Origin: Dictyoglomus thermophilum H-6-12
GTDB lineage: Bacteria > Dictyoglomota > Dictyoglomia > Dictyoglomales > Dictyoglomaceae
Direction of reading: 5' to 3'
Assembly (NCBI RefSeq): GCF_000020965.1
Contig: NC_011297.1
Location: 496,001 to 560,000, forward strand
Length of the DNA: 64,000 nucleotides
Shown: positions 27,359 to 36,308 of the stretch, piece after piece
Layout of the letters: the number at the start of each line of letters is the position of its first letter
Numbering within the stretch: position 1 is the stretch's first letter
Translations under genes and position numbers: made by a program
The notes under the pieces: generated by a model
Database searches by the model: none
Told to the model about the DNA's origin: nothing
What the model saw: the letters and a program-made list of their open reading frames with translations, nothing else

Positions 27359-27393
27359 TATAATCAATAATAAAAATTTTGGGGGATCACAAG

Positions 27394-28407
27394 ATGATAG
27401 CTGCTGTTTGGAGAGGTGGAAAGATATCTTTAGAAGAATTACCTAATCCTGTTATTAAAAAAGAAGATGAAGTTATCATAAAAGTTCTTGCTTCAGGTAT
27501 ATGTGGTACTGATCTTCATGTGTTTTCTGGTAAAGCCTATGGTAAAGATGGGGTAATAAGAGGGCATGAGTTTTCAGGAAGGGTAGTGGAAATAGGAAAG
27601 GATGTAAAAGGAATAAAGGTAGGAGATTTGGTTGCTGTTGATCCCAATATAACATGCGGTCATTGTTACTTTTGTAAAAGGGGAGAAATAAATCTTTGTG
27701 AAAATCTTGTTGCTTTAGGCGTAGATATTAATGGGGGATTTGCAGAATATTGTGTGGTGCCATACAAGCAATTATATGTTTTTTCAGAAAAGATATCTCC
27801 AATAGAAGGAGCAATGATGGAGCCTGTGGCATGTGCTCTTCATGGTATTGAAAGGTTAAATGTCGGGCCAGGAGATACAGTGCTTATTGTGGGAGGAGGA
27901 GCTTTAGGTCTGGTATTGTTACAACTTGCTAAGCTTTCTGGAGCTTCTAAAGTTTTCTTAGTGGAAAAAGTGGAGTGGAAGAGAAAGATAGCAAAAGATC
28001 TTGGGGCTGATATTGTTATAGATCCTTTGAAAGAGAATGTGGAAGAGATTGTTAAAGAGAATACTTATGGAAGAGGAGCTGATGTGGGTATCGAAGCTGT
28101 AGGAAAGACGGAAACAGTAAAGACTGTTTTAGGTAGTGTAAGGAGAGGTGGAAAAGTTTTGATCTTTGGTGTATCTTCTCCTGAGGATTTACTTAGCATT
28201 TCTCCTTATGATATATATTTTAGGGAATTAACAATTATGGGATCTTTTGTAAATCCCTTTACTAATTCAAGAGCTTTATCTCTCATTGAGGAGGGAAAAA
28301 TAGACGTAAAAAAGATTGTTTCTCATAGATTTTCTATAGAAAAGATAGATGAAGCCATTAAAGTAGGACTTTCAGGGGATGCCTTGAGGGTTATAATAAA
28401 TTTCTGA
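27394..28407 (+). CDS. zinc-dependent medium-chain dehydrogenase (polyol/threonine dehydrogenase-like)
   Basis: A 337-residue MDR enzyme. It has the catalytic zinc site GICGTDLH and GHEFSG, structural zinc cysteines CGHCYFCKRGEINLC, and the Rossmann motif VGGGALGLVLLQ near residue 170. TTG 27379 is also in frame, but GGGGGAT precedes ATG 27394 at good spacing. Substrate is a secondary alcohol such as a polyol or L-threonine, and sequence alone does not decide. A 16-base gap leads to the CvpA-like gene. Confidence 0.88.
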   Translation: MIAAVWRGGKISLEELPNPVIKKEDEVIIKVLASGICGTDLHVFSGKAYGKDGVIRGHEFSGRVVEIGKDVKGIKVGDLVAVDPNITCGHCYFCKRGEINLCENLVALGVDINGGFAEYCVVPYKQLYVFSEKISPIEGAMMEPVACALHGIERLNVGPGDTVLIVGGGALGLVLLQLAKLSGASKVFLVEKVEWKRKIAKDLGADIVIDPLKENVEEIVKENTYGRGADVGIEAVGKTETVKTVLGSVRRGGKVLIFGVSSPEDLLSISPYDIYFRELTIMGSFVNPFTNSRALSLIEEGKIDVKKIVSHRFSIEKIDEAIKVGLSGDALRVIINF

Positions 28408-28422
28408 AGAGGTGATTTAGGA

Positions 28423-28839
28423 ATGGTATTTGATATTATATGTGCAATTACCGTGTTGGGGCTTGCTTTAAAGGGTATAAAGGAAGTATTTTTTAATAGG
28501 CTTGCTTTAATTGTAGCTTTGATAATAGCTTTTACTTTTTCTTCTGTGCTTATGCCTATTTATGTGAAATATGTGAGGCTTCCAATAAATCTTTCCTCTA
28601 ATATCTCAAGTTTTGTGTTAACCTTTGTGTTGGCGTATCTTCTTTTAACTCTTCCAGGTTTTTTTCTTAAGGTAGCAGTTGGGGGTTTTGTGCTTATAAT
28701 AATTTATGGTGTTATTTTGAATTTTATTCCCATGGGATATCAAAAAATGATCGTCGAAAATTCTTATATCTATTCCCTTATAAAGCCTATAATTGGATTT
28801 ATATTAATGCTTTTTAGGTTTTTAAAAATTGTTAGATGA
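28423..28839 (+). CDS. CvpA-like small membrane protein
   Basis: A 138-residue protein with four hydrophobic segments (about residues 1-18, 25-47, 58-100 and 118-135) and the length and layout of CvpA/colicin V production family proteins. SD is GAGGTGAT. It overlaps the next gene's start by 4 bases (ATGA type). The physiological role in this group is unclear. The family call is moderate because membrane sequence diverges quickly. Confidence 0.6.
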   Translation: MVFDIICAITVLGLALKGIKEVFFNRLALIVALIIAFTFSSVLMPIYVKYVRLPINLSSNISSFVLTFVLAYLLLTLPGFFLKVAVGGFVLIIIYGVILNFIPMGYQKMIVENSYIYSLIKPIIGFILMLFRFLKIVR

Positions 28840-29702
28840 GAATCTTCGCAGTTTCCGATCTTCATCTGGATTATTTGAGAATTAAAAAGGGACTTAAAGT
28901 TTCTGAAGAGAGAGAACTGCTAAAAACTCTTTTAAATGTTGTATTGGATAAAAATATTGACATCTTTATTTTTGCTGGAGATATTTCTGCCAAAATTTGG
29001 GAGGTAGAATTATTTTTAGAAGTGTTTAGTAGCTTCTCAGGAGTAAAGGTTTTTGTTCCGGGAAATCATGATATTTGGAAAGAAGGAGAAATTACCAGTG
29101 ATCAAAAATATTACAAAATTCTTCCCAAACTCTGTAAAGAATATGGTTTTGCCTATTTGCCTTTTGAGCCTATTAAGCTTAATGATTTAGTAATTGTTGG
29201 CACTATGGGATGGTATGACTATTCTTTTGGAGATAGCTATTATGATAAAAGTGATTTTGATAGGGGAGAGTATGGGGGAATTAAATGGCGAGAGGTTTAT
29301 TGGGGACTTGCAAGGTTTTGTAATAATGGAAAAATACTTAGTAACGAGGAAGTTTATAATTTAATATATGATGAATTTAAACATCATCTTTTAAAGATAG
29401 AAAAGGGCAAAGATAAAATTGTTGTAAGTCATTTTATACCTTTTGAGGAAATTTTATTTATCAAGAATTTCTTTTCTGCTTATCTTGGTAGTAAGAAGTT
29501 CGGAGAGATTATTTTGGAACATGGAATTAACAAAGTTATATGTGGACATGAACATAGAAGTGGCATTTTCAGTGTTAACGGCATAACCATATATAAGCCT
29601 ACTGTAGGATATGCAGAATCTACAGAATCTTTACTTTCAAGATATGATCAAAATTCTATACTAATAGAATTATCAGACAATCACAGGTTTTGTGTGATAT
29701 AA
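28836..29702 (+). CDS. calcineurin-like metallophosphoesterase
   Basis: A 288-residue cytoplasmic phosphoesterase. The five metal motifs are in order: SDLHLD (residues 6-11), FAGDIS (about 45), PGNHDIW (about 77), the later VSHF, and CGHEHRSG near 240. Overlap with the CvpA-like gene suggests co-translation. Substrate cannot be told; members act on nucleotides, phospholipids or proteins. It converges with the ROK gene, overlapping it by 30 bases. Confidence 0.87.
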   Translation: MRIFAVSDLHLDYLRIKKGLKVSEERELLKTLLNVVLDKNIDIFIFAGDISAKIWEVELFLEVFSSFSGVKVFVPGNHDIWKEGEITSDQKYYKILPKLCKEYGFAYLPFEPIKLNDLVIVGTMGWYDYSFGDSYYDKSDFDRGEYGGIKWREVYWGLARFCNNGKILSNEEVYNLIYDEFKHHLLKIEKGKDKIVVSHFIPFEEILFIKNFFSAYLGSKKFGEIILEHGINKVICGHEHRSGIFSVNGITIYKPTVGYAESTESLLSRYDQNSILIELSDNHRFCVI

Positions 29703-30836
29703 TTCTAAGGCTTTGTATATAGCTCCATAAACTACTGTTTTAGGATATAAGGCTGAAGGTATGATTTTAACAGGAATTGGAAGATAGTATTCTATGGTTG
29801 GTTTTATTTTTCTCATAAGGATGTTTAAAAACTTACCCACTATGCCACCTACTATTATAACTTCAGGATCAATTACACTTACTATGTTTACTATAGCCTT
29901 TCCGAGATATTCTCCTACCTTGTCAATTAAAACTTTTATCTCGTCCACTTTGTCATAATCATCAAATATTCTCTCTAAAAGGGTATACTTGGAATCAAAT
30001 GATTTTGCTTTTTCGATGATTCTTGCTCCTGAAACAACCCATTCTAAGGCACCTAAAGGAGTGTATTCTACTCCTGGGAAGTTTTCGTGATGATTATCTA
30101 CTACCATATATGCAACTTCTCCTGCAAATTTATTACTCCCCTCATAAAGTTTTCCATCTATAACGATGCCTGCCCCAACTCCAGTACTTAAGTTTAAGTA
30201 AACAATATTTTTAAGCCCTTTTCCAGCTCCTTTCCACATCTCTCCCATTACACCCATATTTACATCATTCTCTAAAATCACCTGTGTTCCTGGGAAGCCT
30301 TCTTTTACCAAATTTTGAAGAGGAGCATGATTCCATTCAGGCAAGTTAGGGGCAAAGATTAATTTTCCTTCTTCTATAATACCTGCAATTCCTAAGGCAA
30401 TTATCTTTAAATTTTTTTCTTCCACATTGTTTTCTTTTAGAAATTCCTTCATTATGTTAATGAAATTTTCGGGTTTCATCATGTTTTTTTGTCTTAATTC
30501 ATTAAGAGATAATACCTTTTCGTATAGTATCTCTCCACACAAATCTGATAAGGCAAAGCGCATAATAGAACCCTCAATATCTCCTGCAAGAAAGTAACCA
30601 TGTCTTGCATTGTACTTTAAAAGAATTCCTTTTCTGCCTTTGGAACTTTTTCCTTTTCCTACTTCGATTACAAGACCTTCTTTTAAAAGATCTTTTATAT
30701 GAGTAGATACCGTAGGACGGCTTAATCCTAATCTTCTTGCAATTTCCGCTCTTGATATAGGACCCTCCTCTCTTAATAACTTTAAAATCTGTCCTTTGTT
30801 AACTTCATCTATTAATTGAGGTCTTCCTATTTTCAT
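29673..30836 (-). CDS. ROK-family transcriptional regulator lacking the ROK zinc site
   Basis: A 387-residue NagC/XylR-type protein. The winged helix-turn-helix covers residues 10-70 (GPISRAEIARRLGLSRPTVSTHI), followed by a ROK sugar-kinase fold with ENDVN and the glycine-rich STGVGAGIVIDGKLYEG. The usual GEIGH histidine is Tyr here (GEVAYM), and the usual CxCGxxGCxE cluster is replaced by a cysteine-free stretch (VEYTPLGALEW), so the structural zinc appears lost. It probably senses a sugar. SD is GGGGAGAAA, and a promoter lies at 30885-30913. Confidence 0.87.
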   Translation of the reverse strand: MKIGRPQLIDEVNKGQILKLLREEGPISRAEIARRLGLSRPTVSTHIKDLLKEGLVIEVGKGKSSKGRKGILLKYNARHGYFLAGDIEGSIMRFALSDLCGEILYEKVLSLNELRQKNMMKPENFINIMKEFLKENNVEEKNLKIIALGIAGIIEEGKLIFAPNLPEWNHAPLQNLVKEGFPGTQVILENDVNMGVMGEMWKGAGKGLKNIVYLNLSTGVGAGIVIDGKLYEGSNKFAGEVAYMVVDNHHENFPGVEYTPLGALEWVVSGARIIEKAKSFDSKYTLLERIFDDYDKVDEIKVLIDKVGEYLGKAIVNIVSVIDPEVIIVGGIVGKFLNILMRKIKPTIEYYLPIPVKIIPSALYPKTVVYGAIYKALELYHTKPVIV

Positions 30837-30884
30837 CGCTTTTTCTCCCCACTTATAAAATTTTTAAAAAAAGTTTTTAAAATA

Positions 30885-30913
30885 AAGATATAACGAAAGA
30901 TAATTTTTGTCAA
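30885..30913 (-). promoter_or_regulatory. putative promoter of the ROK regulator
   Basis: On the minus strand TTGACA (30908-30913) lies 17 bases from TATCTT (30885-30890). The leader is about 40-45 nt. Confidence 0.45.
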
Positions 30914-30970
30914 TAAAAAATAAACACACCCTTAAAATTTCAGATTTTTACTTATTTTTATTTGTTAAGT

Positions 30971-30999
30971 TTGACTTTTTGTTGAAAAAAGTCTATAAT
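30971..30999 (+). promoter_or_regulatory. mnmA promoter
   Basis: TTGACT (30971-30976), a 17-base spacer and a perfect TATAAT (30994-30999) place the transcription start near 31006, about 25 nt before the ATG. Confidence 0.7.
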
Positions 31000-31030
31000 T
31001 TTTTATAAATTCATACTTAAAAAGTATAAA

Positions 31031-32068
31031 ATGCCCATTAAGGTAGCTGTAGGAATGAGTGGTGGTGTTGATAGTTCTACTACTGCATACCTTCTTAAAA
31101 AAGAAGGGTATGAAGTTATTGGTTTGACCATGAATATTGCTTATTCTGATTCTATTAAGGATGCCGAGAAAATTGCAAAATATCTTAATATACCTCATTT
31201 TTATGTGGATCTTAGGAAAGAATTTGAAGAACAGATAATAAAATATTTTATAGATTCCTATAAGAGCGGTTATACCCCTAATCCTTGTACTTTTTGCAAT
31301 AGGATAATAAAATTTGGACTTTTGCTTAAAAAAGCTCAAGAGTTGGGAGCAGAATATCTTGCAACGGGACACTACGTAAGGAAGGTTTGGGATGAGGAGA
31401 AGAAGGTATTTTTGTTGAAAAGAGCTAAAGATCTCAAAAAAGATCAGTCTTATTTTTTAGCCTATCTTACTCAGGAGCAGATTGAAAAATCGCTCTTTCC
31501 TTTAGGAGATTTAACGAAAAATGAAGTTAGGAAATTAGCCGAAGAGATAGGGCTTTTTGTTTCTGACAAGGAAGAAAGTCAGGACATCTGCTTTTTACCA
31601 GATAGAGATTATAGGAAATTTTTGAGTAGGTATCTTGTGGAAAAGAAGGGAAAAATTATTACAGAAGATGGTGTAGAAGTAGGTTATCATGATGGAGTTT
31701 TTTCTTTTACTATAGGGCAGAGAAGGGGATTGAGAGTGGCTTTGGGAAAACCAGTATATGTAAAAAAGATAATCCCAGAAGAAGGGATTGTGGTTGTAGC
31801 AGATAGAGAAAAGATTTTCTCAAGAGAGGTATATGCAAAGAATGTAAATTATCCTTCGGGAATGCCAAGAGAAAAGGAATTAGAAGTCAAGGCAATGATA
31901 AGGTATAATATGGAGCCTCAGCCTGCTCTTTTAAAGATTCTTTCTGAGAAAGAAATTTATTTAACTTTTGAAGAACCCCAGTGGGCTATAACTCCGGGTC
32001 AAATATTAGTCTGTTACAAAGATGATTACGTATTATGTGGTGGGGTAATTGAGGAGAAAGAAAATTGA
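31031..32068 (+). CDS. mnmA: tRNA-specific 2-thiouridylase
   Basis: A 345-residue enzyme that thiolates U34 of Lys, Glu and Gln tRNAs using sulfur relayed from a cysteine desulfurase. It carries the PP-loop GMSGGVDSS (residues 8-16), the first catalytic cysteine in NPCTFCNR, the second in QDICFLPD, and GQRRGL near 235. It starts at ATG 31031 with no recognisable SD in a 25-nt leader, unlike most genes here. A cysteine desulfurase fragment is at the far end of the window but is not linked to it. Confidence 0.95.
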   Translation: MPIKVAVGMSGGVDSSTTAYLLKKEGYEVIGLTMNIAYSDSIKDAEKIAKYLNIPHFYVDLRKEFEEQIIKYFIDSYKSGYTPNPCTFCNRIIKFGLLLKKAQELGAEYLATGHYVRKVWDEEKKVFLLKRAKDLKKDQSYFLAYLTQEQIEKSLFPLGDLTKNEVRKLAEEIGLFVSDKEESQDICFLPDRDYRKFLSRYLVEKKGKIITEDGVEVGYHDGVFSFTIGQRRGLRVALGKPVYVKKIIPEEGIVVVADREKIFSREVYAKNVNYPSGMPREKELEVKAMIRYNMEPQPALLKILSEKEIYLTFEEPQWAITPGQILVCYKDDYVLCGGVIEEKEN

Positions 32069-32155
32069 ACTTGAAAAGTAGTTTCTTTTAGGGACGTATT
32101 TTGACCCTATTCCTTTTTATAATCTTACTTAGAAATTTTAGGGGAGGTGATACCC

Positions 32156-32766
32156 TTGAAAAAGAGAAGTTTTTTAACTTTTTTCCTTTTTTTTCTCTTT
32201 TATTTTTCTCATCTTACTACAAGCAACTTTAGCCCAAAGCAGTAGATCATGGAGTTTATCCGATGAGGAAATTAAAGATGCTTTAGATACTGCTAAGAGA
32301 TACAAAAATGATCTTTCCCCAATTGTTCGGGATTATATTCTCTCTTATGGATCATATGAGCCAACCATTATGATAGTTACCCCATATTTAGGCTTAGTAA
32401 TAAATGTTGAGAGAATATTATAAAAAATATATGGAACCTGCTAAAGATTATATCGAAAATACTTCGAAGCTTTATGAGGAAAGATTATTTGTAGCAGCGC
32501 AAATTTATGGAGATAGAATAGATTTTGCTAAAGATTATCATTGTGTAATAAAAATTGGAGAAAAAATAGTACAACCTATAGAGAACGAAAGTCTTAAAAA
32601 AGATGTGGCAGAACTTACTGACAAATGGCCCTACTCTCCTGCTTATAAAGCAACTAATCTTTATGTTTTTCCTACTTCAGAGATATTAAGAGACGCCAAA
32701 GTAGAGATTATCCTTATTGGAGATGAAGAATATATATTCAAAGCAGATCTTTCAAAATTAAAGTAA
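32156..32766 (+). pseudogene. exported protein gene broken by two frameshifts
   Basis: Three adjacent frames together encode one protein of about 200 residues. The first part starts at TTG 32156 after GGGGAGGTGAT and encodes MKKRSFLTFF, then fails. In the next frame a hydrophobic core and AQ cleavage site (FIFLILLQATLAQ) complete a signal peptide, followed by SWSLSDEEIKDALDTAKRY. At about 32405 the reading must shift again into the frame running to 32766 (YYKKYMEPAKDYIENTSKLY). Both shifts correspond to one extra base: the first fits a T8 run at 32187-32194, the second falls in GAGAGA. The family is not recognised. Sequencing error or transcriptional slippage at T8 is the alternative to decay. 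Confidence 0.7.
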
Positions 32767-32776
32767 ATATTTTTAA

Positions 32777-32808
32777 AAGGGGGAAAGATTTTTTTCTTTC
32801 CCCCTTAT
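32777..32808 (+). terminator. terminator after the broken exported-protein gene
   Basis: AAGGGGGAAAGA pairs with TCTTTCCCCCTT across a short T-rich loop, directly downstream of the stop at 32766. No other feature is seen in the rest of the 338-base gap to 33105. Confidence 0.65.
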
Positions 32809-33104
32809 ATTAACATTTCTGTATAAGGTTATTAAAAATTTTTTACTTTTACGGGAAAGACAAGATTTTCGTAAAAAATATTTTATATTGGCTAGTTCAC
32901 ATTAAGAAAGATGTAAGTATTGTTTTCTCATAGTTGAAAAATATTTCTGGTTTTATTTTTTCATTTCTTTTATTCTCCGTTAACCTCTCAGTGCTTAAAA
33001 AATTACTTTGCTAAGTCTCCCTTTTATTTACTTCCCCCTTCTTCTAAATTTCCAAAGAACATGATATATATAGATCAAATTATCTTAAGAAAGGAGGATA
33101 ATAT

Positions 33105-33675
33105 ATGTATTATAAAAAACTTATAGGTAAAAGATGTTATTTGTCACCTATTGATATAGAAGATTGCCAGAAATATACAAGATGGGTAAATGATATGGAG
33201 GTAGTTATTGGACTTACTATAGCATCAAATTTATATACAGAGCAAAAGGAGAGAGAAGTTCTAGAAAGACTTTCAAAATCTGATTATAATTTTGCCATTG
33301 TGGATTTAGAAAGAGAGGAGTTAATTGGAAATATTGGTTTTGTTAATTTGGATTTAATAAATAAAGTGGGAGAGTTGGGGATATTTATTGGTAATAAAGA
33401 TTATTGGGGAAAGGGATATGGGATGGAAGCAATACAACTTCTTTTGGACTTTGGGTTTAACATGTTAAATCTTCATAATGTATATCTTAGAGTATTTTCT
33501 TTCAATAAACCTGCAATAAATTGTTATAAGAAGATAGGATTTAAAGAAGTTGGTAGAATAAGGGAGGCAAAGCAAATAGCAGGAGAGATATGATATTATT
33601 ATTATGGATATATTGGAGAACGAGTATAAATCAATTTATATTAAGGATTTAGTAGAAAAGAAAAAGCAATACTAA
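33105..33675 (+). pseudogene. GNAT (RimJ/RimL-type) acetyltransferase with a C-terminal frameshift
   Basis: The first frame gives 162 residues of a RimJ/L-like N-acetyltransferase, with GIFIGNKDYWGKGYGMEAI as the acetyl-CoA segment (about residues 90-110) and VFSFNKPAINCYKKIGFKE near the end. It stops at 33593 in the middle of the family's last strand. In the neighbouring frame the expected continuation YDIIIMDILENEYKSIYIKD runs to TAA 33675. Restoring one GA in the GAGAGA run near 33585-33590 joins both parts. The truncated protein keeps the CoA-binding core and might still fold, so functional loss is likely but not certain. SD is AAAGGAGG. Confidence 0.75.
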
Positions 33676-33927
33676 CTCCTAATTAGCTTAAAGGGCTTTT
33701 TTCTTCTTTCTTTGTCCATTTTTCTTTTTAAAGATCTAAATAAAGCCAAGAAAGAGGAATACTTTATATATACTCCTAAATATCCATCTTTTCTCTCTTC
33801 TTCTATTTTTTTCTTAAAAAGTTAACAATTCTTTCTATTTCCTTTTACTGTATAGCAGTTGAGAAGAAGGACTTTGAATATATCTTAGAACTATAGAGAG
33901 ATTTTGTATTCCATCAAACTCTTAAAT

Positions 33928-33956
33928 TTGAAAAATTTTTCTTTTTGTATTATAAT
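33928..33956 (+). promoter_or_regulatory. trp operon promoter
   Basis: TTGAAA (33928-33933), exactly 17 bases, then a perfect TATAAT (33951-33956). Transcription would begin near 33963, just upstream of T-box stem I. In 33676-33927 I see no gene or clear element. Confidence 0.8.
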
Positions 33957-33984
33957 TTATTCCACAATTTAAGATAGTGATCTA

Positions 33985-34278
33985 TTAAAGGCTGTGAACA
34001 GGAGGAGTAGCTCCCAAGCGGGATCCAGAGAGGCCGGGTGAGGTGGAAGCCGGCTATCTGCGCGGGGAGTGAATGGGCCTGGGAGCCGCATACTGAAAGG
34101 GAAGATGATATTCTTCCCGAGTAAGCTATGCCGGAGTAGCCACCGTTATCAAGGCGAAGGGTATCGGAGGCGAGGATGACCTCCCGTACCTGAGAACGAG
34201 ATGGGCATTGTAGCCCAAGAAAGGTGGCACCGCGAGAGTAAACCCTCTCGCCCTTTTAAAAGGGCGAGAGGGTTTTTT
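33985..34278 (+). ncRNA. tryptophan T-box riboswitch (tRNA-sensing leader)
   Basis: A GC-rich structured leader in AT-rich DNA. Stem I carries the usual landmarks: GGAGGAGTAG, CCAGAGAGGCCGGGTGAGG-type loops and a specifier loop AGTGAATGGGCC, where TGG at 34074-34076 is the Trp codon. The conserved T-box AAGGTGGCACCGCGAG is at 34221-34236. Its bulge reads TGGC, which pairs with a tRNA ending GCCA, as expected for bacterial tRNA-Trp with G73. A terminator follows at 34243-34278. Uncharged tRNA-Trp should stabilise the antiterminator and allow transcription of trpEGDCFBA. Confidence 0.95.
34243..34278 (+). terminator. T-box-controlled terminator
   Basis: CCCTCTCGCCCTTTT (34243-34257) is perfectly complementary to AAAAGGGCGAGAGGG (34258-34272), followed by six T. 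The 5' arm can instead pair with the T-box region. Confidence 0.92.
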
Positions 34279-34324
34279 ATTTATGGGCTTTTTGAAATTT
34301 TTCTCAAGGGAGGTGGTCCCAATT

Positions 34325-35728
34325 GTGGAAAAAGTTTTATCAACCAAAACATACGTACCGATAATTTATGATTTTCCAGGAGATTTTGAGACTCCGTCAA
34401 GTTTGTTATTTAAGGTAAAAGATGAAGATTTTTTGTTTCTTTTGGAAAGTGCGGAGGGGGGAGAGAGGATTGGTAGATACTCTTTTATAAGCTGGAAGCC
34501 TAAGGAAGTATTAACTTTTGAGAATAATGTAGATTTTGATATTTTAACTTATCTTTCTCGTAGATTTCCTGTAATAAATGTAAAAGATGGGAAGAATCTT
34601 CCGAGGTTTGTTGGAGGTTTGGTTGGATACTTTGGTTATGATTTAGTAAGGCAGTGGGAAAAACTTCCTGATTTAACCTATGATCCTATAGGTTTTCCTC
34701 TTGCGGAATTTCAACTTGTAGATTTTTTAGTAGTTTTTGACCATCTTAAGAGGAGAATAAGTGTAATTTTTCTCATACCTGAGGAAGAGAGAGAAGATCC
34801 TGAAATAAAAGAAAGGATAGAAGAAAAACTCTCTGAGATCAAGAATGTATTTAAGAAACCAGTGGATAATATCTATAAAGCAAATGACATAGCTAATACA
34901 CGTATAGAAAATTTGACTTCACAGGAAGAATATGAAGAAAATGTTAGAAAAGCAATAGAGTATATTAAGGCGGGAGAGATATTTCAAGTAGTTTATTCTC
35001 AAAGGTTTTACACCAGGTATGAAGCTGACCCTTATCTTCTCTATAGGGCTTTAAGGTTTGTAAATCCTTCTCCATATATGTTCTTTTTAAAATTTAAGGA
35101 CAGATATCTTATAGGCTCATCTCCTGAAGCTCTTGTGAAGGTGGAGGCTGGAAAAGCAGAGATAAGGCCGATTGCGGGAACCAGAAGAAGAGGTAAGGAT
35201 GAAGAGGAAGATATGGCTCTTGAGAAGGAGCTTCTTGGGGATGAGAAGGAAAGAGCTGAGCATACTATGCTTCTTGATCTTGCAAGAAATGATCTTGGAA
35301 GGGTTGCAAAGATTGGGACTGTAAAATGTGAAGATTTGATGCATGTGGAGAGATATTCTCATGTAATGCATTTGGTAAGTACAGTTACTTGTGAGGTTAG
35401 GGAAGATATTCATCCTTTTGAAGTTTTAAGAGCTTCTTTTCCTGCAGGTACAGTTTCTGGGGCTCCCAAGGTTAGAGCTATGGAGATAATAGAAGAACTT
35501 GAAAAATACCGTAGGGGACCATACGCGGGAGGAGTTGGTTATTTCTCTTTTAATGGTAATTTGGATACCTGTATAACCATAAGGACCTATTTTTTGAAAG
35601 GTCAGGATTTATTCATACAAACAGGGGCTGGTATTGTTTACGACTCTATTCCTGAGAGGGAATATAAAGAATGCATAAACAAGGCAAAGGCTCTTTTTGA
35701 AGCTATAAAGATTGTGGGGGATATTTAA
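34325..35728 (+). CDS. trpE: anthranilate synthase component I
   Basis: A protein of about 467 residues that converts chorismate to anthranilate with ammonia supplied by TrpG. The N-terminal part has the LLES element (FLLESAEGG) used for tryptophan feedback inhibition. The C-terminal chorismate-binding domain has [32 protein letters not shown] and [18 protein letters not shown] 34325 has a clear SD (GGGAGGTGG), whereas the in-frame ATG 34283 sits 5 bases after the terminator U-run with no SD. It is first in a complete trp operon. Confidence 0.95.
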   Translation: MEKVLSTKTYVPIIYDFPGDFETPSSLLFKVKDEDFLFLLESAEGGERIGRYSFISWKPKEVLTFENNVDFDILTYLSRRFPVINVKDGKNLPRFVGGLVGYFGYDLVRQWEKLPDLTYDPIGFPLAEFQLVDFLVVFDHLKRRISVIFLIPEEEREDPEIKERIEEKLSEIKNVFKKPVDNIYKANDIANTRIENLTSQEEYEENVRKAIEYIKAGEIFQVVYSQRFYTRYEADPYLLYRALRFVNPSPYMFFLKFKDRYLIGSSPEALVKVEAGKAEIRPIAGTRRRGKDEEEDMALEKELLGDEKERAEHTMLLDLARNDLGRVAKIGTVKCEDLMHVERYSHVMHLVSTVTCEVREDIHPFEVLRASFPAGTVSGAPKVRAMEIIEELEKYRRGPYAGGVGYFSFNGNLDTCITIRTYFLKGQDLFIQTGAGIVYDSIPEREYKECINKAKALFEAIKIVGDI

Positions 35729-35729
35729 G

Positions 35730-36308
35730 ATGGTGTTGTTAATAGATAATTATGATTCTTTTACTTACAATTTGTTTCAATATGTGGCTGAGTTTTGCGA
35801 AGTAAAAGTTTATAGAAATGATAAGATAACTGTTGAGGATATTTATAAACTAAAACCTCAAGCAATAATCATATCACCAGGCCCTTCTATACCTGAAAAT
35901 GCTGGAATAAGTATTCCTGTAGTAAAAGAGTTTAAGGATAAATTACCTATACTTGGCATATGTCTTGGCCACCAGGCTATAGCTTCTGCTTTTGGTACTA
36001 AGATTATAAGGGCTCCAATTCCTGTTCATGGTAAAGTGTCCTATATCTATTATTCTCAGAATCCTATCTTTGAAGGTGTAGAGAATCCCTTTGAGGCTAC
36101 AAGATATCATTCCCTTGTGGTAGATGTAGAATCCTTAAATCCTTCTCTAAAGGTTATAGCTTGGACTCAGGATAAACTTATCATGGGGATTCAATATGAA
36201 GATAAGCCAGTATATGGATTGCAGTTTCATCCTGAGTCCATATTTACAACTTCTGGAAAGAGAATAATAAAAAACTTTTTAAAATTAGGGGGTGTCATCA
36301 GTGGTTAA
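35730..36308 (+). CDS. trpG: anthranilate synthase glutamine amidotransferase subunit
   Basis: A 192-residue class I glutaminase. It starts MVLLIDNYDSFTYNLFQYV, has the nucleophile Cys in LGICLGHQAIA (about residue 78) and the His-Glu pair in LQFHPESIFT near 170. It delivers ammonia to TrpE. ATG 35730 lies 1 base after the trpE stop, so translation is coupled. It is not fused to TrpD, unlike in several other bacteria. Confidence 0.95.
   Translation: MVLLIDNYDSFTYNLFQYVAEFCEVKVYRNDKITVEDIYKLKPQAIIISPGPSIPENAGISIPVVKEFKDKLPILGICLGHQAIASAFGTKIIRAPIPVHGKVSYIYYSQNPIFEGVENPFEATRYHSLVVDVESLNPSLKVIAWTQDKLIMGIQYEDKPVYGLQFHPESIFTTSGKRIIKNFLKLGGVISG

Noticed and set aside
32767-33104. Gap of 338 bases examined for a small gene or RNA
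   Set aside because: Only the terminator hairpin and the SD of the GNAT gene are visible; no coding frame of useful length.
33676-33927. Gap before the trp promoter examined for further gene remnants
   Set aside because: T-rich, no coding pattern, no repeat and no tRNA-like fold recognised.
34283-34324. Upstream ATG extension of trpE
   Set aside because: It begins 5 bases after the T-box terminator U-run without an SD, while GTG 34325 has GGGAGGTGG at good distance.
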